Assembly: GCF_029051645.1 (NCBI RefSeq)
Contig: NZ_JAACFS010000007.1
Coordinates: forward strand, 62,001-126,000
DNA length: 64,000 nucleotides
DNA from: Bradyrhizobium sp. CSA112
GTDB taxonomy: Bacteria > Pseudomonadota > Alphaproteobacteria > Rhizobiales > Xanthobacteraceae
Direction of reading: 5' to 3'
The notes under the pieces are model-generated. The model made no database searches, was not told the DNA's origin, and saw only the letters and a program-made list of their open reading frames with translations. Below are positions 46,679 to 55,191 of the stretch, one piece after another (the stretch's first letter is position 1; every line of letters begins with the position of its first letter). Both the position numbers and the translations under genes were made by a program.

Positions 46679-47754
46679 AGGCTCCAGCGCAGGCCGCAAT
46701 TGGCGCAGCACTTAGGCGGCTTGTCCGATAGCAGGGCCGCACGAAACTCCCGATACGCGGACCCGTTCCAGATGTCGTGTAAGGACTGCTGACCTGCATG
46801 GCCAAGCGTGTAGTTCTCGTAGCCATGTTGCGAGAATGGCGCGATGCAGCATGGCAAGGCGCGGCCATTGGCCGTGAAATACATCAACGACCACGGCCGC
46901 CGGCAGAGCGACCACGGCGAGCCGTCACCACTGCCCTTCAGGCTCAGTCCCGGCTCGGTTGCCGCCCCCGACGCGCTGAAGGTCACGCCGAGGGAATGCG
47001 CCAGATCCTCCGCCTCTTTCAAGTAAGCCGCTTCTTCCTGCGTCAGGCGCTCGAACAGGGCCTGATCCGGTCGCGCCATGCCAATGGCGGATTCAGTGAA
47101 GAATACGAGCCGCTGCAGATAAACCTCTTTGACACCGATCTCCGCCGCAACTTTCACAAATGCCGGCAGTTGCTCGACAGTCTCTTTCAGGCCGGTGAGC
47201 CAAACGGAAACTTGCGGCCTTGCGAACCCCTCCCGCTCCTGTAGCTCGCGAAATGCGCGAACATTGCGGACAATCCGACCGAAATAATCCCTGCCACGAA
47301 TCGCCTTGAAGCTCTCGCGATTTGACGCGTCGAGCGATACACGCAGCTCATCAAGCCCGGCTTCGATCAGCGCACGGCCGTTGCGCTCACTGAGGACCGT
47401 TCCATTGGTGTTGAACAAGACGTAAACGCCGCGCTCTTTCAGGTATTTGACCATTCGCGGCAGGTTCGGGACCAGCATCGGCTCGCCAACGCCGTGCAGA
47501 ACCACGCGCGCCAGATCGGGAAGCTGATCGATAATCGACGTGAACAAATCCCAGCTCATGTCTGCCGGCGGCTCGAGCTCCTCGTAGGTACGAGGACAGG
47601 TGGTGCACAGCAGATTGCAGCGGTTGGTCACTTCCAGATAAGCGCAGACCGGCGGACGCTGGGCGACCTCGGTGCGCTCGCCCGTGACCGTCTCGTGATA
47701 GCGGCGCGGATCGAACGGCGCGCCAGTGCCCTGCACTTCGCCGGAAACGTTCAT
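46675..47754 (-). CDS. Radical SAM protein with SPASM-like C-terminus
   Basis: A 359-residue radical SAM enzyme. The cluster motif is CNLLCTTC (Cys46, Cys50, Cys53), with VVLHGVGEP and LFNTNGTVLSE following as the SAM-binding segments. The C-terminus carries clustered cysteines (SLCRRPW, LPCCIAP and PKCCANCG) in a SPASM/twitch-like arrangement that would bind auxiliary Fe-S clusters. The ATG overlaps the GT87-like stop (ATGA at 47754-47751) and its own stop overlaps the GT2 start. The substrate is unknown. In related gene sets a radical SAM enzyme forms an adenosyl adduct that a phosphorylase then trims. Confidence 0.88.
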   Translation of the reverse strand: MNVSGEVQGTGAPFDPRRYHETVTGERTEVAQRPPVCAYLEVTNRCNLLCTTCPRTYEELEPPADMSWDLFTSIIDQLPDLARVVLHGVGEPMLVPNLPRMVKYLKERGVYVLFNTNGTVLSERNGRALIEAGLDELRVSLDASNRESFKAIRGRDYFGRIVRNVRAFRELQEREGFARPQVSVWLTGLKETVEQLPAFVKVAAEIGVKEVYLQRLVFFTESAIGMARPDQALFERLTQEEAAYLKEAEDLAHSLGVTFSASGAATEPGLSLKGSGDGSPWSLCRRPWSLMYFTANGRALPCCIAPFSQHGYENYTLGHAGQQSLHDIWNGSAYREFRAALLSDKPPKCCANCGLRWSL

Positions 47755-49124
47755 GGCGATGCCCCGGAATCTGCAGTCCGCTGCATGCGGGCCCTCCACG
47801 CGGTAAAGGCGCAAGCCAGGAAAAGACCTCCGAACAGAATTGATTTGCTCACAATTCTCGGAATGTAGAAATCCCAATCGAGTTGTTCGGACAGCAACAG
47901 CGCTCCGATCGAAACGGCCCAGGTAGGCGCGGATCCACACAGGGCGACAAACGGCATTATAACTAAAAAATGCCAGGGGTAGTTGGGCGACAACAACAGG
48001 AGCGTCAGAAGTAACAGCATGTTGATGTCGGCAAGACGGGATGCGATGCTGTGACGAGAGCTGCGGGCCACGGAGAGTCCCTTGAACCAAAGGGCCAGCG
48101 CGGCCAGTGCGACGTAGGCGGCAACATCACCTTCATGATAGCCAAACACAACGCGCCAAAGTGACAACAGCCAGAGATCGTTGCCGCCACTGATGCCCTG
48201 TTCTGTCAGATAGCCTTTGGTCAGGAATCCGAGAACTCCCGAGCCGACTGACAGGTAGGGAAGATAACAAAGCGCTACGGTAGCGATCACGACGAGCGGC
48301 ATCTTGACGTCCCAGGGGCGCCAGATCCCGGCCAGCACCGGCGCCGCATAGGGCTTGACCAGCACTGAGAGAGTGATCACCACCGCTCCGCGGAGGGCAC
48401 GGCCGGTCAGGGCAATCCACAGGCCCAGCAGCATCAGCGCAACCATCAGCGCGTCGACATGGCCGTTGTTGGCAATCTCCCACACAGGCAGCGGATGCCA
48501 GAGATAGGCAACTACGCGCGTCACCGGGCGGTCGATACGCCGCAGCAGGACCACGATCAGTATCACTGTGACGGACTCGCACGCCAGCAGCGCGAGACGC
48601 ATCGTCGTCACGCTCTCGCCGATCCGCGTGACAATGAGGAAGAAGAACTGCGCCACGGGAGGATAGATGGTTACGGCAGTATCAGCCCGGTTGATGTGAG
48701 GAAAGACCATCCTGTCGCGCAGAAACGCCAGCGTCTCATCGGCTGGCATGAAGCGATAAGGATTGATGCCTGCGGCCTGAACCCTGCCATCCCAGACGTA
48801 GCGATAGACGTCGCTGGACAGAAGTGGATCGAACAGCAGCACATAACCTCTCAGCGCGATCCCAAGTCCAACGATAAGCCATAGTGCACGACCAGATGGC
48901 GAGCGCTCCGCCAGACCTGTCGCTACGATCGTCAGCAGACCTGCAAGGATGCTCAGTGCAATGAAGGCATTGTCGCCAACAGCCTCGAAGGCATAAGGAG
49001 TCACCAGGGTAAGTCCGCACAAGACAACTCCGATGCCGGCCAACAACAAAAGTGGAGATATCTTGTGGTCGGAACGCACCAGTCGACCGAATTGACTAAC
49101 GATAGCTCCTGGCAAGGGCCTCAT
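47751..49124 (-). CDS. Polytopic GT87/DUF2029-like glycosyltransferase
   Basis: A 457-residue membrane protein with about 11-13 helices. The loop SSDVYRYVWDGRVQAAGINP followed by YRFMPADETL is the conserved region of GT87/mannosyltransferase-type GT-C enzymes, with the acidic DxxR active site near the first periplasmic loop. Such enzymes use polyprenyl-phosphate sugars as donors and work on the outer face of the inner membrane. Start and stop both overlap neighbours as ATGA (49124-49121 and 47754-47751). It fits with the DPM1-like GT2 made last in this operon. The acceptor is unknown. Confidence 0.83.
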   Translation of the reverse strand: MRPLPGAIVSQFGRLVRSDHKISPLLLLAGIGVVLCGLTLVTPYAFEAVGDNAFIALSILAGLLTIVATGLAERSPSGRALWLIVGLGIALRGYVLLFDPLLSSDVYRYVWDGRVQAAGINPYRFMPADETLAFLRDRMVFPHINRADTAVTIYPPVAQFFFLIVTRIGESVTTMRLALLACESVTVILIVVLLRRIDRPVTRVVAYLWHPLPVWEIANNGHVDALMVALMLLGLWIALTGRALRGAVVITLSVLVKPYAAPVLAGIWRPWDVKMPLVVIATVALCYLPYLSVGSGVLGFLTKGYLTEQGISGGNDLWLLSLWRVVFGYHEGDVAAYVALAALALWFKGLSVARSSRHSIASRLADINMLLLLTLLLLSPNYPWHFLVIMPFVALCGSAPTWAVSIGALLLSEQLDWDFYIPRIVSKSILFGGLFLACAFTAWRARMQRTADSGASP

Positions 49125-49825
49125 TTGCTTACCTGCGGCGCGTCCTTCAAAAAGGCCCGGCTCGCCGCGGCACATCCGCCGCCGCGAAAGCGGGTCGAAT
49201 GCCCGGCCAGCTCGTCCCGCAGCCAGCGCAAGCTTTCAATGTCGTCGACATCGTACCATTCCGGTAGCAGGGTCGTAGCAAGCCCGATTTCGGCAGCGCG
49301 CTCGCGTGTACTGCGAGCTACGGTTTCTGTTCCCCATGCGATCTGCGTGAACAGGTGCTTGTGCGGGTGCTTCAAGCCGATGAGATAGTAGCCACCGTCG
49401 CTTGCTGGCCCAAGCACCATCCGGTCGCCGGACTGGCGCAGGGTTTCAAGAGCCAGTACCAGCAGCCGGGGTGGCAGGGTCGGACTGTCGCCATTGACGA
49501 GCAGGACACAGTCATGTCCGGCGTCCAGGAACGCGCGCGTCGCGCCCAGCAACACATGCCCCAAATCGTCGCCAGCCTGTAGCAACAGTCCGAACCCTGC
49601 CGGAAGCAGTTGCCGCATGACGTCTTCGGTGCCCGCCGGCGCGTAGACGCCGTAGCCGCGCCTGCCGAGCGCCTCCGGGACCGCCTCGATTGCCGCGGCC
49701 ACGTCGCGCAGAAAGCAGGTGGACAGCTCGGAAGCGGCAACGTCGCCAATCGCGGTCGCAAGCCGCGTCTTTGAGCGGCCGGGCAGCGGCGCCTTGCATA
49801 CAATCCCGATCGCCGCGACGCTCAT
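49121..49825 (-). CDS. DUF2064/TIGR04282-type transferase (radical-SAM-associated)
   Basis: A 234-residue GT-A-like protein: VAAIGIVCKAPLPGRSKTRL with LATAIGDVAASELSTCFLRD, then CVLLVNGDSPTLPPRLLVLA and MVLGPASDGGYYLIGLK. This is the DUF2064 family, named in databases as rSAM-associated or arsenosugar-biosynthesis glycosyltransferase. The start overlaps the phosphorylase stop and the stop overlaps the GT87 start, both as ATGA. In arsenosugar loci this family occurs with a radical SAM protein and a nucleoside phosphorylase, as here. No arsM gene is present, so arsenic chemistry is not implied. Confidence 0.9.
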   Translation of the reverse strand: MSVAAIGIVCKAPLPGRSKTRLATAIGDVAASELSTCFLRDVAAAIEAVPEALGRRGYGVYAPAGTEDVMRQLLPAGFGLLLQAGDDLGHVLLGATRAFLDAGHDCVLLVNGDSPTLPPRLLVLALETLRQSGDRMVLGPASDGGYYLIGLKHPHKHLFTQIAWGTETVARSTRERAAEIGLATTLLPEWYDVDDIESLRWLRDELAGHSTRFRGGGCAAASRAFLKDAPQVSK

Positions 49826-50631
49826 GGCAGCCGTGACCGCAGGCGATCAGCGGCGATCGCTATCAACTGCAGCGCGTCATGGCTGCCGTCTGCTTCGCCC
49901 TTTTCAAAATCCCTGTCGACGCGCCCCATTTGATTTGTCACATGTGCAAAGCACAGGACGGGCTTTTGCCTGACTTGTGCGAACGCATAGAGCGCGGCTG
50001 CTTCCATTTCGACTGCCATCAGATTCCTTTTGACCATGGCGTCGATCGCCGGCTGGGTCTCGCGGAACGGCGCGTCGGTTGTCCAGGTCGCGCCTGTGAG
50101 CACCGGCACGGGAAATCCACCAAATGCGCCGTCGAGCGCCGCGATCAATCCGGCATCCGCATCCGAATAGTCGGACGGCGCCATGTAGTGATAGCTGGTG
50201 CCTTCGTCGCGCAGCGCGCGTTCGATGATGATGAAATAAGGTGGCGGGCGCATCGGCACGATCTGCCCGGAGGACGTGACGCTGATCAGGAGCTTGCAGC
50301 CCGATGCGAACAATTCCTCGGCGATCAGCACCGCGTACGAGGCGCCGACGGCGCAGCCGACAATTCCGAACTCAATCCCGTCGCGACTGAAGCTGTAGAG
50401 CTGCGTGTGATAGCAGGCCCATCCCGCTTCAAGCCGGGCCTCGCCACGGGCGAGCAGGCTGCGCACGATGTCGCCGTCCGGATCGAGGATGCAGATGTTC
50501 GGGATGCCGGCGTCCGTAATGCGCTTTTGCCTGCGCGCTTCGCGCAGCAGATTTTCCGGCGTGAAGGCGGACGGCTGCGCATAGTGCTTTTGCGCGAGGA
50601 TGGGCGGGACCCCGCCCTCATTGACTGCCAT
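49822..50631 (-). CDS. Nucleoside phosphorylase (PNP/UDP family)
   Basis: A 269-residue protein of the PNP_UDP_1 family. Recognisable are GIPNICILDPDGDIVRSLLA, FGIVGCAVGASYAVLIAEEL (GxG phosphate-binding region), LISVTSSGQIV and the base/ribose-binding MAVEMEAAALYAFAQ, the signature of purine and uridine phosphorylases. It would cleave a nucleoside with phosphate to a base and a ribose-1-phosphate. The ATG at 50631 follows a GTG (50634) that may be used instead. It is the first gene of the ATGA-linked operon; with a radical SAM enzyme it may process a 5'-deoxyadenosine or an adenosylated intermediate. Its substrate is not determined. Confidence 0.88.
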   Translation of the reverse strand: MAVNEGGVPPILAQKHYAQPSAFTPENLLREARRQKRITDAGIPNICILDPDGDIVRSLLARGEARLEAGWACYHTQLYSFSRDGIEFGIVGCAVGASYAVLIAEELFASGCKLLISVTSSGQIVPMRPPPYFIIIERALRDEGTSYHYMAPSDYSDADAGLIAALDGAFGGFPVPVLTGATWTTDAPFRETQPAIDAMVKRNLMAVEMEAAALYAFAQVRQKPVLCFAHVTNQMGRVDRDFEKGEADGSHDALQLIAIAADRLRSRLP

Positions 50632-50947
50632 CACCAGACAAGCCTCGTCACCCGGTTGCCGGTCATTGGTAGCGTTCTCTCCGACAACGGGCAAGCTCTC
50701 CGCGACAGCGGGCAAGCGCCGCCAAGGTTTCGGCGACGTCAAAAAAAGATTTCAGGTGGTGTAACAAGATGGCCTTGAAGAACGTAATAACCGCGGCTCG
50801 TACTCGCTGCGGGCATGGCGAGGGCTTGCCATGCCGCAAGCCCGTCGTGTTGATCCGACGGTGCGCGTGGCGTAGCATCGGTCGCAAAGGTAGCGGATGC
50901 GATATTTTCGAACTTTGGTACGCAACACCTAAGCATCGAGGGTCGCC
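50632..50947. promoter_or_regulatory. Divergent promoter region of the radical SAM gene cluster
   Basis: This 316-base gap separates the five-gene minus-strand operon from the acyl-CoA dehydrogenase/PhnD pair on the plus strand. No other gene was recognised in it, so both promoters should lie here. GCATC and GATGC near 50874-50900 form a weak inverted repeat. No consensus -35/-10 was assigned. Confidence 0.45.
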
Positions 50948-52093
50948 ATGAATCACGAGACCGCAGTTTCGAATGCCAAAGAAATCGCCGATCGCATTCT
51001 CGCACCGGCGGCCAGGCAAAACGACAAGGAAGCTCGATTTTCGTCCGAAGCAATTGCGGCGCTCGGTTCGGCCGGATTGCTGGGGGTGATGCTGCCCGCC
51101 GAGGTCGGCGGCTCGGCCCTGGGACCGCGGACGTTCGCTGCCGTCGTTGCGACGCTCGCAGAAGCGGACGCGTCCGCCGCGATGGTTTATTTGATGCACA
51201 TGAGCGCCACCGCAACGATTGCGGCGGCCCGTCCGGGTGCCACGGTTGCGCAGACGCTAAAGGATATTTCAGCCGGAAAACACCTGACTACCCTGGCATT
51301 CAGCGAAGCCGGATCGCGCAGCCACTTCTGGGCGCCCGTTTCGCGAGCGAAGCGCAACGCCGCCAACGTGCACCTCACGGCCAAGAAATCCTGGGTGACA
51401 GGCGCCGGTCACGCGCAAAGCTACGTCGTCTCGGCGCTCGCTCCTGAAGGCAAGGGCCCGACGGATTCGACCATTTATCTTGTCGCCAGTGACACGCCCG
51501 GACTGTCGGTCGCCGGCCCGTGGGATGGTCTCGGGATGCGCGCCAACGCTTCCGCGCCGATGATCCTGGATGATTGCAAGATTGGACCCGATCTCCAGCT
51601 GACCGACGACGGCGCCGGGTTCAAGGCAATGCTGGAAGTGGTGCTTCCGCTATTCAACCTCGGAACATCGGCGGTCGCGCTTGGTCTTTGCCGGGCTGCG
51701 GTGTCGGGGACGGCAGCGCATCTCAACGGCGCTCGCTTCGAGCATTTGGGCCAGACGCTCGGCGAGAGCCTGCCGACGCTTCGCGCACAGCTTGCAACGA
51801 TGCAGATCGACACCGATGGGCTTGCAGCGCGCATCGACGATCTCGTTGATCATCTCGAGCGCCCCCGAGACACCACTATGCTGCGCGTGCTGGAGAGCAA
51901 GGCGGCGGCGGGTGATGTTGCCATCGCCGTCACCTCGGCGGCGATGCGGGCGTGCGGAGGCGCTGCGTTTTCCAAGCATCTGGCCATCGAGCGATTGTTC
52001 CGCGATGCACATGCAGGCGCCGTGATGGCGCCGACGGGCGATGTGCTGCGCGATTTCATCGGCAAAGCCGTTTTGGGAATACCGCTGTTCTGA
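50948..52093 (+). CDS. Acyl-CoA dehydrogenase family flavoprotein
   Basis: A 381-residue acyl-CoA dehydrogenase-fold protein. It has an N-terminal helical domain (IADRILAPAARQNDKEARFS; AALGSAGLLGVMLPAEVGGS), the flavin-binding beta domain (TTLAFSEAGSRSHFWAPVSR; KKSWVTGAGHAQSYVVSALA) and a C-terminal four-helix domain (ACGGAAFSKHLAIERLFRDA, then GAVMAPTGDVLRDFIGKAVL). The last segment matches the conserved C-terminal motif. An assured catalytic Glu is hard to place, so it may act as a dehydrogenase or as a monooxygenase-like member. It is divergent from the ATGA-linked operon and 82 bases upstream of the PhnD-like gene. Confidence 0.87.
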   Translation: MNHETAVSNAKEIADRILAPAARQNDKEARFSSEAIAALGSAGLLGVMLPAEVGGSALGPRTFAAVVATLAEADASAAMVYLMHMSATATIAAARPGATVAQTLKDISAGKHLTTLAFSEAGSRSHFWAPVSRAKRNAANVHLTAKKSWVTGAGHAQSYVVSALAPEGKGPTDSTIYLVASDTPGLSVAGPWDGLGMRANASAPMILDDCKIGPDLQLTDDGAGFKAMLEVVLPLFNLGTSAVALGLCRAAVSGTAAHLNGARFEHLGQTLGESLPTLRAQLATMQIDTDGLAARIDDLVDHLERPRDTTMLRVLESKAAAGDVAIAVTSAAMRACGGAAFSKHLAIERLFRDAHAGAVMAPTGDVLRDFIGKAVLGIPLF

Positions 52094-52175
52094 GCGCGAG
52101 AACTCTGCGCGGCTTGGCGGCGCTTGGATGGCGACAGACGCATTTCAATCTGGGCTTGAGAAGCGGGGTGCAATC

Positions 52176-53021
52176 ATGAGCCAGACGATCTGGGTAGGTG
52201 CCGTTGCATATGATGCGAAGGTGGTCGGTATCTGGGAGGGCATGCGGCGCTACTTCCATGAAGAAGCGCATCTGCCCGTCGAGGTGGTGCTGTTTCAGAG
52301 CTACGAGGCGCAGGTCGCTGCCCTCCTGGCCTCGCCGGGCGAACGGCTGCCGCGCATCGACATCGGATGGAATACCAACCTCGCCTATATCCAGGCCGAT
52401 GCCTGGAGCGACCATTGCTGCCGACCGATCGCGATGCGCGATACGGATGTGGGCTGGATGACCAAGATCGTCGCGGTAACCGGGGGGCCGGTCGCTACGC
52501 TTGCCGATCTCAAGAGCCGCACCCTCGCTCTCGGCAGCCGCGACAGCGGCCATGCGGCAATCCTCCCGGTTTATTTTCTGCACCGCGAGGGACTGGTTGA
52601 GGGGAAGGACTACCAAACGCTGCGCTTCAACACCGACCTTGGCAAGCACGGTGATACGGGTACAAGCGAGTCCGATGTCGTTCGCGCGGTTCTCGACGGC
52701 CGCGCCGATGCCGGCGCAATCGGCAGCCCATTCTGGAACGCGGTGCGTACCGAACGTCTGGTGCCGCAAGGTGCGCTGACCGAGATCTGGACCTCGCAGC
52801 CCTATAACCACTGCATGTTCACTGCTCGGTCCGATCTGGACCCCGCGTTGGAGCAGCAGTTTGCCAAAGCATTATTTGGGATGAGCTACGATAACCCGGC
52901 CCATCGTCCGGTGCTCGAAGCGGAAGGGTTGCGCCAATGGATAGCACCGCAGCTTGATGCGTATGCGCAGTTGCGGGAAGCGTCGACGCAGCAAGGTTTC
53001 CTGACGCGGCCTGTGGCCTAG
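52176..53021 (+). CDS. PhnD-like solute-binding protein without an obvious signal peptide
   Basis: A 281-residue periplasmic-binding-protein-fold protein. IWVGAVAYDAKVVGIWEGMR, VEVVLFQSYEAQVAALLASP, SRTLALGSRDSGHAAILPVY and ILDGRADAG-like VRAVLDGRADAGAIGSPFWN fit the PhnD/phosphonate-binding (SsuA/THI5-like) families. The N-terminus at ATG 52176 (MSQTIWVGAVAYD) starts directly in the domain with no signal peptide. A longer in-frame extension exists but also lacks one. No permease or ATPase gene is adjacent. It may therefore bind a metabolite in the cytoplasm, in support of the biosynthetic genes beside it. Confidence 0.78.
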   Translation: MSQTIWVGAVAYDAKVVGIWEGMRRYFHEEAHLPVEVVLFQSYEAQVAALLASPGERLPRIDIGWNTNLAYIQADAWSDHCCRPIAMRDTDVGWMTKIVAVTGGPVATLADLKSRTLALGSRDSGHAAILPVYFLHREGLVEGKDYQTLRFNTDLGKHGDTGTSESDVVRAVLDGRADAGAIGSPFWNAVRTERLVPQGALTEIWTSQPYNHCMFTARSDLDPALEQQFAKALFGMSYDNPAHRPVLEAEGLRQWIAPQLDAYAQLREASTQQGFLTRPVA

Positions 53022-53068
53022 CAGCCGAGCCAAAGCCCCGATCCGGCGTTGAGCGCGCAGCGCCTTTG

Positions 53069-54115
53069 TCAGGCGCAATTGAAAATCATCGCCAACCTGC
53101 GCTGATGCTCGGATTCACGATCGAAGGCGCGGCGCACGGCTGCGAACGATTCGGCGAGCGGAAAGATTTCACGGCTGACCAGCAGGTCGTTATCCTCGGC
53201 TCCAACGGGATGCCAAAACACGCCCTCCGCCGTAATCGTCATCTCGGGAACCAGATCCGCCCTTGCCAAAGCGATGCCCTGCGTGGCGGAGCCTCGCAGC
53301 GCAATCCGCCTGATCACCCGGTTCTCCTCGCTAATATGATGAGCGTCAAGGAAGCTGCGGAACTCATCGGCCTCTGCGTCAGTCGACACTGTAGCCGCCA
53401 AACGCACGCGGAATCCTTCAGCGCGGGCCCGTTCGATTCCCTTCCAGGCGCGTGCCCATGTCCCCTTTCCACGATGGCTGTCGTGGCGCTCCGGCGTGGG
53501 ACTATCGAGGCTAATCTGGAAGGTTACGCGCTCGCGCGGCAACGAGCGCAGCGTTGCAAGCCGGCTCCCGGCAAACAGCATGCCGTTGGTAAGAACTGTC
53601 GTCGGCGCCGCCGCAGCGCACGCGGCAAGGATCTCGCCAATATTCGGCAGCATGAATGGCTCGCCGCCGGTCACAAAGATTTCACCTACGCCGAGTTCCG
53701 CTGCCTCGGTAGCGATCTGTCGCACCCGCTCGATACCGAGAGCCCGCCGCGGAGCCTTGGGTGACGAGCGTACGCAACAATAGTCGCAGCTCAGGTTGCA
53801 GTCGAAGTTGGTGTAAAGCCACAGCCGAGAGCCGACAAGCCGATCTTCTCCGACGTTCTCGGGAGCCTCTCCGTACCGGAGCACCCAACGGGTGCGACCA
53901 TTTTCGACTGCTGTGTCGACCAAACTGTTGCGGGTGAAACGACACCATGCCTCGAGCTCGGGGCCGATGCTTGGATCGCCGCTGATCACGGCCACCAGAT
54001 CGCCTTTACGGCTTCGGCGGAGCGCAGCTATCAAATCCGGCAAGAGGCCCGACGCAAACGTCTTGGTGCCGGCGTCGAGCTCAAGGTTCGCATTCGGTCT
54101 CATGAAGAAACCCAT
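53069..54115 (-). CDS. Radical SAM protein with degenerate TusA-like N-terminal domain
   Basis: A 348-residue two-domain protein. Residues 10-82 (LELDAGTKTFASGLLPDLIA; GDLVAVISGDPSIGPELEAW; CRFTRNSLVDTAVENGRTRW) resemble TusA, but the usual GLxCPxP sulfur-carrying Cys is replaced (ASGLLPDL). The radical SAM domain follows with CNLSCDYC (Cys106, Cys110, Cys113), VGEIFVTGGEPFMLPNIGEI and TVLTNGMLF. No SPASM cysteine cluster is seen at the C-terminus (...RRLAMIFNCA). It is convergent with the PhnD-like gene and bounds the cluster. The ATG at 54115 is used because longer starts run into a tRNA-derived repeat. The radical SAM call is firm; the TusA relation is moderate. Confidence 0.82.
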   Translation of the reverse strand: MGFFMRPNANLELDAGTKTFASGLLPDLIAALRRSRKGDLVAVISGDPSIGPELEAWCRFTRNSLVDTAVENGRTRWVLRYGEAPENVGEDRLVGSRLWLYTNFDCNLSCDYCCVRSSPKAPRRALGIERVRQIATEAAELGVGEIFVTGGEPFMLPNIGEILAACAAAAPTTVLTNGMLFAGSRLATLRSLPRERVTFQISLDSPTPERHDSHRGKGTWARAWKGIERARAEGFRVRLAATVSTDAEADEFRSFLDAHHISEENRVIRRIALRGSATQGIALARADLVPEMTITAEGVFWHPVGAEDNDLLVSREIFPLAESFAAVRRAFDRESEHQRRLAMIFNCA

Positions 54116-54139
54116 GGTCCTAGAGACGTTCCGCGCGGA

Positions 54140-54288
54140 CCGCACCAGTTTCGCACCAGAAACGATCTGACCAGAACGCAACGAACAGGATCAATCTCCG
54201 CCGAAAATGCGGGAAAATCAACGATCGCGTGCGATATCCCGTCGCTCATAACGGTCTGGCTGCAGGTTCGGGTCCTGCCGGGCCACCA
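54140..54288 (+). repeat. 150-bp repeat ending in a CAU-tRNA 3' fragment, copy 1
   Basis: This segment is homologous to 57967-58116. The last 46 bases (54243-54288) are the 3' part of a tRNA: anticodon loop CTCATAA (CAU anticodon), variable loop, T-arm GCAGGTTCGGGTCCTGC and acceptor end with CCA. The 5' part of the tRNA is missing. About 100 bases in front, starting ...CACCAGTTTCGCACCAGAAA, are also shared with copy 2. It differs from copy 2 in the tRNA part by two substitutions and one missing C. Confidence 0.75.
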
Positions 54289-54784
54289 GTAAATCAACGG
54301 CTTAGTTGTGTTACTTCATTACTCCGTTGAGCCACCGCACGAGAAACGCCCTGCTTCGTCGCTCATTGCCGTAGTCCGGTGTCCCGCACTCTCTCTTTGA
54401 TCGTAGACTTGGCGGCAATGTCGCACAAAGCGGCGTGACCAACGTCGCCAGAGGCGCCGACACGCACCCGAATTGGACTGATTGATTATCCGCAAATTGG
54501 ACCTTCCGTCATACCGCTTCGCCTTCTAGTGTCGGACCGTTGAAAAGGTCGACGGGACGATGCAGGGCGGGTGCGTTCCATCTCGCATCCGCACGCACTT
54601 TCCAAATCGCAGATCAATCATCACCGCAATTCGCAAGCGGACTTCCGCCGGCCTGCAAAATCGCGAACTCACAACTTGGAGACACGAGCGCGTGAGTTGT
54701 GAAGCAATTCACGGCCGCGGGTCGCTGCTCGACCTAATCAAGCCGCCGCAAGCAGACCTATCGAAATCGAACAGGAGGTTTCAC
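54289..54784. other. Intergenic region after the tRNA-derived repeat
   Basis: No gene was recognised. AGGAGG at the end of the region serves the DUF1127 gene at 54785. Confidence 0.4.
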
Positions 54785-55045
54785 ATGAAGCATCCGATGA
54801 TTTTTGCAATCGCAGGCGTCAATTCGCTCACGAGTCGGAAAGCAGCCGCGGCGTCCAGCCATTACGACGGCGCCGAGACATGTCGACCTGGATGGGGAAC
54901 ACGGTTCTTTAGCTGGTGCGTCCAGTGTTCGGAGCGGTCACGGCAGCGGCAAGCCCTGGCGGAGCTCGATGACCACCATCTCAAGGACATCGGCAAGACG
55001 CGGCCAGAGGCCATGGCCGAAGCAACCAAGCCGTTCTGGAAATGA
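54785..55045 (+). CDS. DUF1127-domain small protein
   Basis: An 86-residue protein beginning MKHPMIFAIAGVNSLTSRKA. The C-terminal half (RQRQALAELDDHHLKDIGKT followed by RPEAMAEATKPFWK) is the DUF1127 motif (LxxLdDhhLkDIGltRxea...PFW). AGGAGG lies 7 bases before the ATG, so the frame's open upstream part is not used. DUF1127 proteins are short, Arg-rich and in some alphaproteobacteria influence RNA turnover and phosphate or carbon metabolism. No operon link is certain; the methyltransferase follows 146 bases later. Confidence 0.85.
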   Translation: MKHPMIFAIAGVNSLTSRKAAAASSHYDGAETCRPGWGTRFFSWCVQCSERSRQRQALAELDDHHLKDIGKTRPEAMAEATKPFWK

Positions 55046-55191
55046 CGCCATTCATCGCGGACTTGCTGCCGCCGATGTCCATCCCTCGAGCGGAAATTCG
55101 CGTCTATCACTCGTCGAGAGTGCGACTACGTGGATTTGTGCCGAAGACCACCGCGCGGCTTAAGAGCTGCGAATTAACCGAGGAGAGCACT

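Noticed and set aside
45920..50631. Arsenosugar biosynthesis operon
   Set aside because: The DUF2064 transferase and phosphorylase fit, but there is no arsM, and the radical SAM protein has a SPASM-like C-terminus rather than the ArsS type, so the label is not applied.
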